Origin: Nakamurella sp. A5-74
Lineage (GTDB): Bacteria > Actinomycetota > Actinomycetes > Mycobacteriales > Nakamurellaceae
DNA length: 64,000 nt
Direction of reading: 5' to 3'
Assembly: GCF_040438885.1 (NCBI RefSeq)
Contig: NZ_CP159218.1
Coordinates: 248,001-312,000 of the forward strand
Made by a program: the position numbers and the translations under genes. Under the pieces are notes generated by a model. The model was not told the DNA's origin. It saw nothing but the letters and a program-made list of their open reading frames with translations, and ran no database searches. Below are positions 26,912-35,640 of this stretch, in pieces (the first letter of the stretch is position 1; the number at the start of each line of letters is the position of its first letter).

Positions 26912-28369
26912 TCAGCGTGGGGGTCGTCCCCATGCCTCCAGCAGCCGTAGCCAGATCTCGCTCAGCGTCGGGTACGACGGGACGGCGTGCCACAGCCGGC
27001 TGATCGGCACCTCGCCGACCACCGCGATGGTGGCCCCGTGCACCAGCTCGGCGACCCCGGGCCCGACGAAAGTCGCGCCCAGCAACACTTCCCGCTCGGT
27101 GTCGACAACGAGCCGGGCGGCGCCGGCGAAGGAATCCGCCTGGATGGAGGCGGCAGCGACGGACGACAGCTCCACGTCCACCACCCGCACCGAATGGCCG
27201 GCCTTGCGGGCCTGCGCCTCGGTGAGCCCGACCGCGGCGACCTCCGGATCGGTGAAGACGACCTGCGGAACCGCAGCGTGATCGGCGGTCGCGACATGCG
27301 TGCCCCAGGGCTGGTCGTCGACCGCAGTGCCCTTCGCCCGCGCCACGATCACGTCGCCGGACGCCCGGGCCTGGTACTTGCCCTGGTGCGTGAGCAGCAC
27401 CCGATGGTTGACGTCGCCCACCGCGTACAGCCAATTGCCCTCGACGTCCTGCACCAGCATCGTGTCGTCGACCGTCAGCCAGTCGCCGTCCTTCAGGCCG
27501 ACCGATGCGAGACCCAGATCGCTGGTGGCCGGTGCGCGGCCGGTCGCTACCAGTACCTTGTCGGCGATCAGCTGCTGACCGTTGTCCAGCTCCAGCACGG
27601 CTACATCGTCCCGGCGCGCCACGGACTTCGCGGACACGTTCATCGTGACGGTGACGCCGCGCTCGCGCATCGCCTCAAGCACGCGTTCGGCCGCCCTCGG
27701 CTCGACGCCGGCGAGGAAGCTGTCGCCCCGCACCAGCATGGTCACCTCGCTGCCGAGATCACTCCAGGCGGTTGCCATCTCGGCGGCCACCACACCGCCG
27801 CCGATCACCGCCAGGCGTCCGGGAACCTCGGTGGCGGAGGTGGCCTCACGACTCGTCCACGGGTTCACGTCAGCGAGGCCCGGGATGGGCGGCACGATCG
27901 CCGTCGTGCCGGTGGAGACGGCAACCGCGTGCCGGGCGGTCAGCGTGGTGACAGAGCCGTCGGGCGCGGTGACCTCGACCTTCTTCAGCCCGGCCAGCCG
28001 GGCATGACCGCGGACCAGGGTGATGCCGGCGGAGTCTAGCCATTTGACCTGGCCATCGTCCTTCCAGTGCGACGTCATCGCATCGCGGGCGGCGAGCACC
28101 GCCCGCACGTCGAGCTTGCCCGCGACCGACCCGGCGGTGGAGGAGAGTGCCTGCACCTCGCGGAGCAGCGAACCGGGGCGCAGCAGCGTCTTGGACGGCA
28201 TGCATGCCCAGTACGAGCATTCGCCGCCGACCAGCTGGCTCTCGACGATCACTGCGGTGAGCCCGCCCTGGACGGCGCGGTCGGCCACATTCTCGCCGAC
28301 CGGTCCGGCACCGATCACGATGAGGTCGAACTCGGTCTCTGTCGGCTGCGTGCCGTGCGAAGAAGTCAT
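26912..28369 (-). CDS. FAD-dependent pyridine-nucleotide disulfide oxidoreductase
   Basis: A 485-residue protein of the lipoamide dehydrogenase/mercuric reductase superfamily. The FAD Rossmann motif IGAGPVGENVA lies near residue 20, the redox disulfide GGECSYWACMPSK near 48-60, the NAD(P) motif VIGGGVVAAEMA near 188, and the second FAD motif VGDVNHR near 318. It is coupled to the short GntR gene upstream by an ATGA overlap. The last residues (WGRPPR) are encoded by an intergenic repeat, so the natural C-terminus may have been altered. Substrate unknown; the CxxxxC disulfide supports a dithiol substrate. Confidence 0.85.
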   Translation of the reverse strand: MTSSHGTQPTETEFDLIVIGAGPVGENVADRAVQGGLTAVIVESQLVGGECSYWACMPSKTLLRPGSLLREVQALSSTAGSVAGKLDVRAVLAARDAMTSHWKDDGQVKWLDSAGITLVRGHARLAGLKKVEVTAPDGSVTTLTARHAVAVSTGTTAIVPPIPGLADVNPWTSREATSATEVPGRLAVIGGGVVAAEMATAWSDLGSEVTMLVRGDSFLAGVEPRAAERVLEAMRERGVTVTMNVSAKSVARRDDVAVLELDNGQQLIADKVLVATGRAPATSDLGLASVGLKDGDWLTVDDTMLVQDVEGNWLYAVGDVNHRVLLTHQGKYQARASGDVIVARAKGTAVDDQPWGTHVATADHAAVPQVVFTDPEVAAVGLTEAQARKAGHSVRVVDVELSSVAAASIQADSFAGAARLVVDTEREVLLGATFVGPGVAELVHGATIAVVGEVPISRLWHAVPSYPTLSEIWLRLLEAWGRPPR

Positions 28370-28836
28370 GTCTCCACTGTGCCCCCGGGCGGTCGGTTGC
28401 GGCAGCCCTGGTAGATCTCGGTGTGGAAGGCCAGGTCGGCCCGGGCGAACAGGTGCTGGTCCCCGGCGGCGGCCGCCCGACGCATGGTGTCGACCTCGGC
28501 GGCCGCGTCCGCCCAGTCGGGGCCGGCCTCGACGGCCTGCCGCACGGACAGTTCCTCGATCGCGCCGCGCACGGAGTAGAGCTCCCGGACGTCACCGATG
28601 CTGAACCCCGGCACCAGGACCCCGCGTCGTTGCGAACGCACCAGGCCCTCGGTGTCGAGCGCCCTGAGAGCGTCCCGGATCGGGCCGCGGCTGACGTCGA
28701 ACTCGGCAGCGAGGGTGTCCTCGACCAGATGGGTCCCGGCGGGGATCTCGCCACGGATGATCCGGGCCCGCAGCTCGTGGGCGACCCGGTCGCCGAGGGA
28801 CCCCTGTCGGATCGTCGGGGGTGGGGTGGACGCCAC
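28366..28836 (-). CDS. GntR-family regulator with shortened FCD domain
   Basis: 156 residues. The winged HTH is complete (GSLGDRVAHELRARIIRGEI near 12-31, LAAEFDVSRGPIRDALRALDTEGLV near 42-66). The FCD ligand domain begins (VRELYSVRGAIEEL near 83) and reaches the FHTEIY helix, where family members continue for another ~65 residues with metal-binding His. Here the frame ends after QGCRNRPPGGTVET. The stop overlaps the oxidoreductase start. The shortened form could bind DNA without ligand control. The start codon is GTG. Confidence 0.7.
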   Translation of the reverse strand: MASTPPPTIRQGSLGDRVAHELRARIIRGEIPAGTHLVEDTLAAEFDVSRGPIRDALRALDTEGLVRSQRRGVLVPGFSIGDVRELYSVRGAIEELSVRQAVEAGPDWADAAAEVDTMRRAAAAGDQHLFARADLAFHTEIYQGCRNRPPGGTVET

Positions 28837-28916
28837 GATGACACCTTCCTGGTCGAGCCGGTGGTCACACTCGGTCCGTGACCGCCGTCGGCCTCATTCT
28901 GCCCGGCGCCGACAGT

Positions 28917-28934
28917 ATGGGGAGTTCACCCCAT
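28917..28934. promoter_or_regulatory. Palindrome upstream of the 29057 toxin gene
   Basis: ATGGGG at 28917-28922 and CCCCAT at 28929-28934 form a perfect 6-base inverted repeat with a 6-base centre in the 220-base divergent spacer between the GntR and toxin genes. It could be an operator for either gene. No other strong signal was seen in the spacer. Confidence 0.35.
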
Positions 28935-29056
28935 GTGGAACGGTGGCCCGGGGGAACCTGAGCGTGGGACGCTGCGTCGGGGAAGAAGACGGGCGCGAAA
29001 CTTGCGCCGAACCATGACCGGGCCACACGGCACGAGCGATCAAGGCGGTGCAGACG

Positions 29057-30583
29057 ATGTCGGACACGTTCTCGCTGGGTGGTGACCCGGGGTCGATCAA
29101 GGCTTCCGGCCAGACTTGGAAGTCCTTCGCTTCCGCGGCGTCCTCCGCCTCTTCCGACATCCGCAGCGTGGACGCGGCGTCGTTCCAGGGCGATGAGGGC
29201 GATACGTATCGCGGCAAGGTGAACGAAGATCTGCCGCCTCGCCTGGACAAGACCCATGAGGCGTGGGAGCAGGTGGGTTCGGCGTTGATCACCTACGCCT
29301 CGACGCTGGATGATCTGCAGTCGCGGCTCGCGACGCTCAAGACCCAGCACGATTCCGCCACCCAGACGGCCAGTGCGAAGGCGAACAACCTGGAGGGCGC
29401 GAAGTCGGCGGACAAGACGCACGACCAGCAGCAGACCGACGCGAAGTCGAAGCTGAAGCCCGGGGAGACGTTGCCGCCGAGCACCTATTCCTCGGGTGCG
29501 TCGGCCGCGCAGTCGCAGCTGAACGAGGCGAACAACGCCGTCCAGGACACGATCAACAAGGCCAACCAGGTGCATTCGGAGCACCGCACAGCGCTCAACA
29601 CCTGCTGCGGTCAGATCGAGGACGCGAAGGGCAAGCGGTTCGAGAAGCCGCCGGGCTTCTGGGGCAAGCTCAAGGACTCCGTCGTCGACTGGGTCAAGGA
29701 CCACGCCGATGTGCTGAAGCAGATCTCCGGCGTCCTCAAGATCATCTCGGCCATCGCGGGCGTGCTGTCGTTCATCCCGATCCTGACCCCGATCATGGGC
29801 CCGATCGCCCTCGTCACCGGTGGCGCGGCGCTGCTCATCGACGTCGGCCTGAAGGTCATCACCGGCGAGGGCTCGTGGGCCTCCATCGGCCTGGACGCGG
29901 CCCTGATGCTGCTCCCGGGTGCCGGCAAGCTGGTGGGCAAGGCCCTGAAATCCACCACCAACGGCGCGAAGGCACTGAACGGGCTCAAGGGTGCCAAGAA
30001 CGCCGCGATGGCCAAGACCCTCACCGCCCTCAAGAACAGCAAGGCAGGTACCTACGGAGCGCGGGGATTGACCCGGTTCAAGAACTCCCCCGCTCTCTGG
30101 CGGGTGGCGAACAAGGGTCGCACGCCCTACCAGGCGGCCAAGGCGTACGTGAAACGCCACGGCGATGACGGCATTGCGACGGTCCGAGCCAATCCGAATG
30201 TTGCCAAGCGCGCGAGCGCGAACATGACGACGCGGGCCAAGGTCGCGGCCGCCCAGAAGAAGAGTGGCGACAACCTCATCTGCCCGACCACGAAGCAGCC
30301 GCTCGACGTACAGATGAGGAACGGCCGGCCGGTGCGCCGCAATCCGGAGACCGGTCGGCCGAAGAGTGACGGCGTCGCGATGCCGAATCCGCAGAAGGCC
30401 GACATCGGTCACGAATTCGATCACGCCTGGTCGTGGACCAGCGTGCAGGCAACGGCGGAAGGCTGGACGAAGGCGGAGGTGCGGGCGAGCCAGCAGAACC
30501 CGAACATCTTCCACGGGTTCGAGGACCGGGCCGCCAATCGCGCCAACCAGAGTCAGACCCGTCTGGAGAACCTGCTGCCCTAG
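29057..30583 (+). CDS. WXG100-like toxin with GH-E (HNH/Endo VII) nuclease domain
   Basis: 508 residues from the ATG at 29057, preceded by AAGGCGG. The N-terminal ~100 residues form a WXG100-like hairpin (ASGQTWKSFASAASSA, FQGDEGDTYRGK, THEAWEQVGSALITYAS). A hydrophobic pair near residues 220-270 (ISAIAGVLSFIPILTPI, IALVTGGAALLIDVGL) may aid membrane passage. The C-terminus has LICPTTKQPLDV then ADIGHEFDHAWSW and NRANQSQTRLE, matching the GH-E nuclease family of polymorphic toxins. Two downstream genes of known immunity types support a contact-dependent or type VII-secreted DNase. Confidence 0.76.
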   Translation: MSDTFSLGGDPGSIKASGQTWKSFASAASSASSDIRSVDAASFQGDEGDTYRGKVNEDLPPRLDKTHEAWEQVGSALITYASTLDDLQSRLATLKTQHDSATQTASAKANNLEGAKSADKTHDQQQTDAKSKLKPGETLPPSTYSSGASAAQSQLNEANNAVQDTINKANQVHSEHRTALNTCCGQIEDAKGKRFEKPPGFWGKLKDSVVDWVKDHADVLKQISGVLKIISAIAGVLSFIPILTPIMGPIALVTGGAALLIDVGLKVITGEGSWASIGLDAALMLLPGAGKLVGKALKSTTNGAKALNGLKGAKNAAMAKTLTALKNSKAGTYGARGLTRFKNSPALWRVANKGRTPYQAAKAYVKRHGDDGIATVRANPNVAKRASANMTTRAKVAAAQKKSGDNLICPTTKQPLDVQMRNGRPVRRNPETGRPKSDGVAMPNPQKADIGHEFDHAWSWTSVQATAEGWTKAEVRASQQNPNIFHGFEDRAANRANQSQTRLENLLP

Positions 30584-30646
30584 GCTGACATGGTCCCAGC
30601 GGCCAGGTGAACTGCAGCGGTGTTGACAGCGCAAGGAGTGAACGAG

Positions 30647-31033
30647 ATGGCAATGAACGCGGTGGACCTCACCGCGGCAGCCGGTGCGAACGACGTCAAA
30701 GGCGTGCGCAAGGCGCTGCGCAAGGGAGTCGACGTCAACGCGCGCGGACCGCAGGCCAACGCGACCGCGCTGCACTATGCCGTCCGGATGGGAGCGCGCG
30801 ACACGGTCGCTGCCCTGTTGGCGGCCGGAGCGGATCCCGACCTGCAGGACATCGCCGGCAACACGGCGCTCGCCGAGGCGGTCTCGAGCCCGAAATCAGG
30901 CCCGGACATCGTGCGGGCGCTGATCGCCGCGGGAGCTGATCGCACCGTGAAGAACAAGTACGGGAGTTCGCCGCTGGACTACGTCAACCTGGCCGACGGC
31001 ATGGACCCCTCGATCTTCGACGTGGCGACCTGA
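30647..31033 (+). CDS. Ankyrin-repeat protein, probable immunity protein
   Basis: 128 residues from the ATG at 30647, which follows an ideal AAGGAG site; upstream in-frame codons lack one. About three ankyrin repeats are visible: DLTAAAGANDVKGVRKAL, TALHYAVRMGARDTVAALL and TALAEAVSSPK followed by ALIAAGADRTVKNKYG. Ankyrin proteins are one of the known immunity types for secreted nucleases. The gene lies 63 bases after the GH-E toxin and touches the next gene as TGATG. Confidence 0.72.
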   Translation: MAMNAVDLTAAAGANDVKGVRKALRKGVDVNARGPQANATALHYAVRMGARDTVAALLAAGADPDLQDIAGNTALAEAVSSPKSGPDIVRALIAAGADRTVKNKYGSSPLDYVNLADGMDPSIFDVAT

Positions 31034-31599
31034 TGGCGCTCACCCCTGAGGCCCAGTTGGCCCTGGCGACGCGCCATCTGACGGCGGTGCTGGGTCGCGG
31101 AGTGCGTGAGCTGACCGTGCTCTCCGCGACCGAGGACGTCGCGATCGTCGCTGTCGAGGACCCAGACCTGGAAGCCGTGCACGTGGCGACGCTGGGGCTT
31201 TCGACCCAGGCCATCAACGCGCTGCAGCCCACGGAATTCGTCTGCTCGGTCCGTGAGGGTCAGGTGCAGGCAGCGCACCACCTGGTGTCCGTCGGCGTCG
31301 AGATGGCCGCCCGCGGTGCGCAGGTGACGGTTGACTCCCAGTTCGCCAACGCCACACCCCTGTTGCAGGGCACCGACATCCGCGGTCTGCTGCTGAGCCC
31401 GGGACTGTGGTTCCCCGAACTGGACCTCGTGGAGACCGAGTCCGGCGACATCGACCTGCACGTCGTCACCCTGCTCCCGCTGATCAGTGCCGACATCGCG
31501 CTGATCGATACCGACCCCGAGGGCGCGGACGCGATCTACGAGCGCATCGAGCACACGTCCGCCGATCTGCTCGACGTCACCCGCTCGGTCCCCATCTGA
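31033..31599 (+). CDS. Suppressor-of-fused-like protein, possible second immunity protein
   Basis: 188 residues, starting within the stop of the ankyrin gene (TGATG), hence coupled. The second half (GLLLSPGLWFPELDLVE, DLHVVTLLPLISADIALIDTD, IYERIEHTSADLLDVTR) has the pattern of the SUFU domain, which occurs as an immunity family in bacterial toxin loci. The first half is less typical. It would act in the cytoplasm with or after the ankyrin protein. The family call is from pattern only. Confidence 0.52.
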   Translation: MALTPEAQLALATRHLTAVLGRGVRELTVLSATEDVAIVAVEDPDLEAVHVATLGLSTQAINALQPTEFVCSVREGQVQAAHHLVSVGVEMAARGAQVTVDSQFANATPLLQGTDIRGLLLSPGLWFPELDLVETESGDIDLHVVTLLPLISADIALIDTDPEGADAIYERIEHTSADLLDVTRSVPI

Positions 31600-31656
31600 G
31601 TTCCGGGTCGTCGCCCGGTGTCCGACCGGCTCGGCGACTGCCGTTCAATGGCGGGC

Positions 31657-32550
31657 ATGAGCTCACCCCGGTCCGACGACCAGCGCAACACCCTCACCGG
31701 GGTCGCGTTGATGGCCGGCGGCAGCGCCTCCAACCAGTTCGGCGCCGCCATCGGGGCGCAGGCGTTCCCGGCGATCGGACCGATCGGCGTTGTCGCGATC
31801 CGGCAACTGGTCTCGGCCGCGATCCTGCTGCCGGTCGCCCGGCCACCGTTCCGGCGCTTCACCTGGGCCCAGTGGTGGCCGACGCTGCTGCTCGGGCTGG
31901 TCTTCGCGGTGATGAACCTGTTCCTCTACTCGGCCGTCCAACGCATCGGCCTGGGCCTCGCCGTGACCCTCGAGTTCCTCGGTCCGCTGGCCGTGGCGCT
32001 GGCCGGTACCCGGACCCTGATCGACGGGTTGTTCGCCCTGGCTGCGGCCGCCGGCGTGTACGTGCTGGTGCTGCCCGGTGCCAGCACCGACTACCTCGGC
32101 GTCGGTCTCGCGCTCGGTGCCGCGGCCTGCTGGGCGGCCTACATCCTGCTGAACCGCACGTTGGGGATCCGGTTGCCCGGACTGCAGGCCCCGGCGGCTG
32201 CTGCGGCAGTCTCCGCCACTGCCTACGTCCCGGTCGCGGTGGTGATCGCCTTCGCCGGCCGGTTCACCGGCGCTTCGCTGCTGCAGGCCGCAGTCGCCGG
32301 CGTGATGTGCTCCGCAATCGCCTATGCCGCAGACCTTCTCGCCCTCCGGCGGGTGTCGTCGAGGTTCTTCGGCGTGTTCATGAGCATCCACCCGGTGATG
32401 GCGGCACTGGCCGGTCTGATCGTGCTCGGACAGCGCCTGGATGGGCACGAGCTGATCGGGATGGCGATCGTCGTCGCGGCCAACGTGGGTGCGGTGTCGT
32501 CGGCCGCGCGGGTACGCCGTCGCGATCCCGGGCCTGGATCCGAGGGCTGA
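31657..32550 (+). CDS. EamA-family (RhtA-like) transporter
   Basis: About 297 residues with some ten hydrophobic helices in two EamA repeats. Recognisable segments are SNQFGAAIGAQAFPAIGPIG, LFLYSAVQRIGLGLAVTLEF (first repeat) and ALGAAACWAAYILLNRTLG, ISYAADLLALRR-like AIAYAADLLALRRV (second repeat). This layout matches the drug/metabolite exporters of the RhtA type that export threonine or homoserine. Starts at 31618 and 31648 are also in frame; 31657 precedes the conserved region closely. Substrate unknown. Confidence 0.78.
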   Translation: MSSPRSDDQRNTLTGVALMAGGSASNQFGAAIGAQAFPAIGPIGVVAIRQLVSAAILLPVARPPFRRFTWAQWWPTLLLGLVFAVMNLFLYSAVQRIGLGLAVTLEFLGPLAVALAGTRTLIDGLFALAAAAGVYVLVLPGASTDYLGVGLALGAAACWAAYILLNRTLGIRLPGLQAPAAAAAVSATAYVPVAVVIAFAGRFTGASLLQAAVAGVMCSAIAYAADLLALRRVSSRFFGVFMSIHPVMAALAGLIVLGQRLDGHELIGMAIVVAANVGAVSSAARVRRRDPGPGSEG

Positions 32551-32560
32551 GCTGCACCGC

Positions 32561-33508
32561 TCAGGCTCCGGCTGTGGACCTCGCCGCCGGAGAGGCAGCC
32601 CAGTTGCGAGCGATGTCGAACCCGATCGAATCGTCGAAACCGTGCGGACGCAGACCGAAAGTCTGTTGCGCCGCAGTCGAATCCATCACGAACGGCCCGC
32701 GGAACTGGTGCTGGGTCTCCCGCAGCTCCCTGACGAACGGGTCGGTGACGCCGGCCGCGTACACCGCCCAGCGGGGCAGGTGCAGCACGTTCCCTGGTAC
32801 GCCGAGGCGGTCGGCCGCAGCGCGGATCACGGTCCCGAGCGTCGTCGGCTCGCCACTCGGGACATGCCAGATCCTTCCGTGCGCCCGCTCGTCGAACACC
32901 CCCGTCACCAGCATCGCCGCCATGTCGCGGACATCGGTGAAGGTGTGCGGAACACCTGCCGGGCCGGGCAGCAGGGCGCGCTTGCCGGCTCGCCACGCCG
33001 GGAATGCAATCATCGACAGCATCGATGAACCGCCGAGGTAGTCGCTACCGCGGGCCTCGAAGGTGCGGACCCGACCGGCTCTGTGCGCGGCGAACGCGTT
33101 GTCCGTCATGGTGTTCCGTACCTTTCCCTTGGTGCCGAGCGCGCCGGCAGGGGTGGATTCGGTCATCGGTGCGCTGACCGGTCCGTAGCCGTAGAGGTTG
33201 CCGGTGACGGCCAGCACGGCACCGGTGCGCTCCGCGGCGAGAAGCAGCGCATCGGCGATCGGCGGCCAGTCGGTGGCCCACCGGTGGTATGCGGGATTGA
33301 CGCAGTTGTAGATCGCGGTGGCCCCGGCGGCGGCTTCGGTGAGCAACTCGGCGCCGCCCTTCCCGCCCAGATCGCCGGCGATCCGCTGGGTGCCCTCGGG
33401 TCCGCTGACGCCCCGGGTGACGATCGTGACCTGTTCCCCGCGCTCCAGCAGAGCGGCGGCGACGGCCGACCCGATCGGACCTGATCCGGCGATGACGTGA
33501 AGTCCCAT
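32561..33508 (-). CDS. NAD-dependent epimerase/dehydratase-like (atypical SDR) protein
   Basis: 315 residues from the ATG at 33508, which follows an excellent AGGAGGAG site. The nucleotide motif GSGPIGSAVAAALLERG near residue 7 fits an extended or atypical SDR; NCVNPAYHRW near 80 and NLYGYGP near 114 follow. The usual YxxxK pair is replaced by a region around RNTMTDNAFAAHRAG, typical of NmrA-like or atypical members that may be sensors rather than enzymes. It converges on the EamA gene with a 10-base gap. Confidence 0.68.
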   Translation of the reverse strand: MGLHVIAGSGPIGSAVAAALLERGEQVTIVTRGVSGPEGTQRIAGDLGGKGGAELLTEAAAGATAIYNCVNPAYHRWATDWPPIADALLLAAERTGAVLAVTGNLYGYGPVSAPMTESTPAGALGTKGKVRNTMTDNAFAAHRAGRVRTFEARGSDYLGGSSMLSMIAFPAWRAGKRALLPGPAGVPHTFTDVRDMAAMLVTGVFDERAHGRIWHVPSGEPTTLGTVIRAAADRLGVPGNVLHLPRWAVYAAGVTDPFVRELRETQHQFRGPFVMDSTAAQQTFGLRPHGFDDSIGFDIARNWAASPAARSTAGA

Positions 33509-33726
33509 GACTCCTCCTTCTTGCACGACCGGCTGCCGGACCACGCCCGACGACACACCGGTCGAGAAACGAGAGCACTGCTCTCGTTGTTCACTCTGCA
33601 CCTACTGCCTGGCAATAGCAAGAGCGCCGCTCTCTGTTGTCCAGGTTGGATCGCGGGGCGTCCGGCGGGCCATGATGGGGCGGACCCGCTGTCGAAGAAT
33701 CTCCGCAGTCCAGAATCGGAGCCGTC

Positions 33727-34737
33727 GTGAGATCACTGCGCGTGCTGTGCACCCTCGTTGCTGTCGTGCTGACCTCGTCGTTGGCGGGCACGCCCGTCCG
33801 GGCCGCGCCACCGGTACCGATGCTGCAGACGCGGATCGGCTCGCCGTTGGCCGGAGTGCCGGCGGATTCCCGTCAGGTGATCGCCGTCGGGTCGCCCGCG
33901 GCGGGCTCCACCTACGCGACGTTGACGGCCTGGGAGAAACTCTCCGACGGATCCTGGGCGCGCCGGATCGGTCCGGTGGCTGCGCGGGTCGGCAGCCGCG
34001 GCATCGGTCCCGCGGAGGAGGGCTCGCAGTACACCCCTGCCGGCACGATGCGTCTGGACCAGTCGTTCGGACGGTTGGCGAACCCGGGGACGAAGCTGCC
34101 GTACTTCGTCACCGACCCGCTCGACTGGTGGGACGAGAACCCGTCGTCGTCCACCTACAACCTGCACGTGCGCCGCTCATCGAGCCCCGGCGGGGCCAGC
34201 GAGAACCTCTACTACCCCGGCAGCGCCTACAACTACGGCGTCAACATGGCCTGGAACCCCGGCCGGGTCCCGGGCGCGGGGTCGGCGTTCTTCCTGCACG
34301 TGAGCACCGGCAAACCGACCGCCGGCTGCGTGTCCATCACGCAGGCCGACCTCCAGGCGATCCTGCGCTGGCTGGACCCGGCCAAGAAGCCGGTGATCAC
34401 CACCCGGGTCGGCACCGCCTGGATGCCCGGCAACCTGGACACCAGGCTGAGTCAGACCACTCCATCGACCACCGTCGCCAAGGGCACCTTGAAGGCGCTC
34501 GGGGGGACCCTCACGACGACGACCAAGCAGCAGCTCTCGGCGCCGGTGGTGCAGATCTTCCGGCAGCTCTCCGGCAGCGCCACCTGGACCCGGATCGGTA
34601 CCACCGCGCTGCGGAGCGGCAGCTACAGCTTCACCTTCAGGCCGGCCGGACCCGCTGCGCGCTACCAGGTCCGCTGGCCCGGCAACGCCACCTGGGAGCG
34701 CGCGCAGTCGGGGATCGTCACCTTCGCCGTGCGCTGA
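33727..34737 (+). CDS. Secreted L,D-transpeptidase-like protein
   Basis: 336 residues with a Sec signal (LCTLVAVVLTSSLAG, cleavage after VRA near residue 26). The catalytic motif of the YkuD family is visible as HVSTGKPTAGCVSI: His191 and Cys201. The ~90-residue C-terminal domain after the catalytic site looks like an Ig-like beta module (YQVRWPGNATWERA). It likely cross-links or edits peptidoglycan stems, or attaches proteins, outside the membrane. The start is GTG. Similar proteins in actinobacteria are of uncharacterised substrate. Confidence 0.75.
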   Translation: MRSLRVLCTLVAVVLTSSLAGTPVRAAPPVPMLQTRIGSPLAGVPADSRQVIAVGSPAAGSTYATLTAWEKLSDGSWARRIGPVAARVGSRGIGPAEEGSQYTPAGTMRLDQSFGRLANPGTKLPYFVTDPLDWWDENPSSSTYNLHVRRSSSPGGASENLYYPGSAYNYGVNMAWNPGRVPGAGSAFFLHVSTGKPTAGCVSITQADLQAILRWLDPAKKPVITTRVGTAWMPGNLDTRLSQTTPSTTVAKGTLKALGGTLTTTTKQQLSAPVVQIFRQLSGSATWTRIGTTALRSGSYSFTFRPAGPAARYQVRWPGNATWERAQSGIVTFAVR

Positions 34738-34954
34738 GACCACCGGATGAAGGGCCCCCCGCGCACGACAACTTCCTGCCGGGAGCGGTTCGCTGACCGC
34801 CCGCGGCGCGCCCGCGGTGGCGGCGCGCACCGCTGCCACCGGCGTCGAGCGGCGCAGCGAATGGAGCACGCCGGGTCGTTGACCCGTCGCCACCGCTTGG
34901 CTCACCGGCGGTCGGGGTAGTGGGAGGGGAAATACCTGACGAAAGGGACTCCTG

Positions 34955-35392
34955 ATGCCGATCACCAAGCGGATCGTGACCGTGGCCGCCGAACTGGGCC
35001 ACGTGCGCAGCTACCTCGCCGACTTCTCGAACGCTGTCGACTGGGACCCGGGAACCGTGCGCTGCCCGCGGCGCGGCAGCGGTGAGATCGAGGTCGGCGC
35101 CGAGTGGGACAACGTCACCAAGTTCCTGGGTCGCGAGTCGAAGATCCGGTACCGGCTCGAGCACTTCGGACCGGAGCGGGTGATGCTGGTCGGCAAGAAC
35201 AAGACGGTGACGTCGATCGACGACATCACCCTGCGTGCCGTGCCGGGCGGTACCGAGATCACCTACGTCTCCGACGTCACCTTCCACGGCCTCGCCAAGC
35301 TCGCAGATCCGTTGACACGACCCATCTTCCACAAGCTGGGCAACGAGACTGCCGCCAACCTCGAGCGGATCCTCGGGTCGGTAGCTCGTTGA
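34955..35392 (+). CDS. SRPBCC family protein
   Basis: 145 residues of the START/SRPBCC fold: an N-terminal strand ITKRIVTVAAELGHVRSYLADF, a middle WDNVTKFLGRESKIRYRLEHF, and the long C-terminal helix KLGNETAANLERIL. Such proteins bind hydrophobic ligands in a cavity. A GAAAGGGA site precedes the ATG. It stands alone. No ligand is predicted. Confidence 0.72.
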   Translation: MPITKRIVTVAAELGHVRSYLADFSNAVDWDPGTVRCPRRGSGEIEVGAEWDNVTKFLGRESKIRYRLEHFGPERVMLVGKNKTVTSIDDITLRAVPGGTEITYVSDVTFHGLAKLADPLTRPIFHKLGNETAANLERILGSVAR

Positions 35393-35577
35393 TTCCTGCG
35401 CCGCGGATGGGGCCGCCGCACCGCTTCGGTTGTCGAGCGAGGAACGAGACGAGACACGCTCGGACGCGCCGGTTCGCAAGCTCGCCGGCGCGTCCGATGC
35501 TGCAGAGGGCTGCGCATCGCCCTCCTCCGCGACACTCTTGGGACATCGGATGAACACTGCGCGCTGATCGAGCCATC

Positions 35578-35640
35578 CGGTGATCGAGCGAGAGAGGAAC
35601 GAACGAGTCGAGATCCCGTCTTGTTCGACGGGTCGATCAG
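35578..35640. repeat. Intergenic palindromic repeat at the MFS gene end
   Basis: One copy of the common repeat family (GATCGAGCGAGAGAGG, then GAGTCGAGATCCCG). Its outer end supplies the TGA stop codon of the MFS gene. Confidence 0.55.

Noticed and set aside
28865-30775. Long minus-strand open frame of 636 codons
   Set aside because: Antisense to the GH-E toxin gene; composition is Arg/Leu/His-rich as expected for a shadow.
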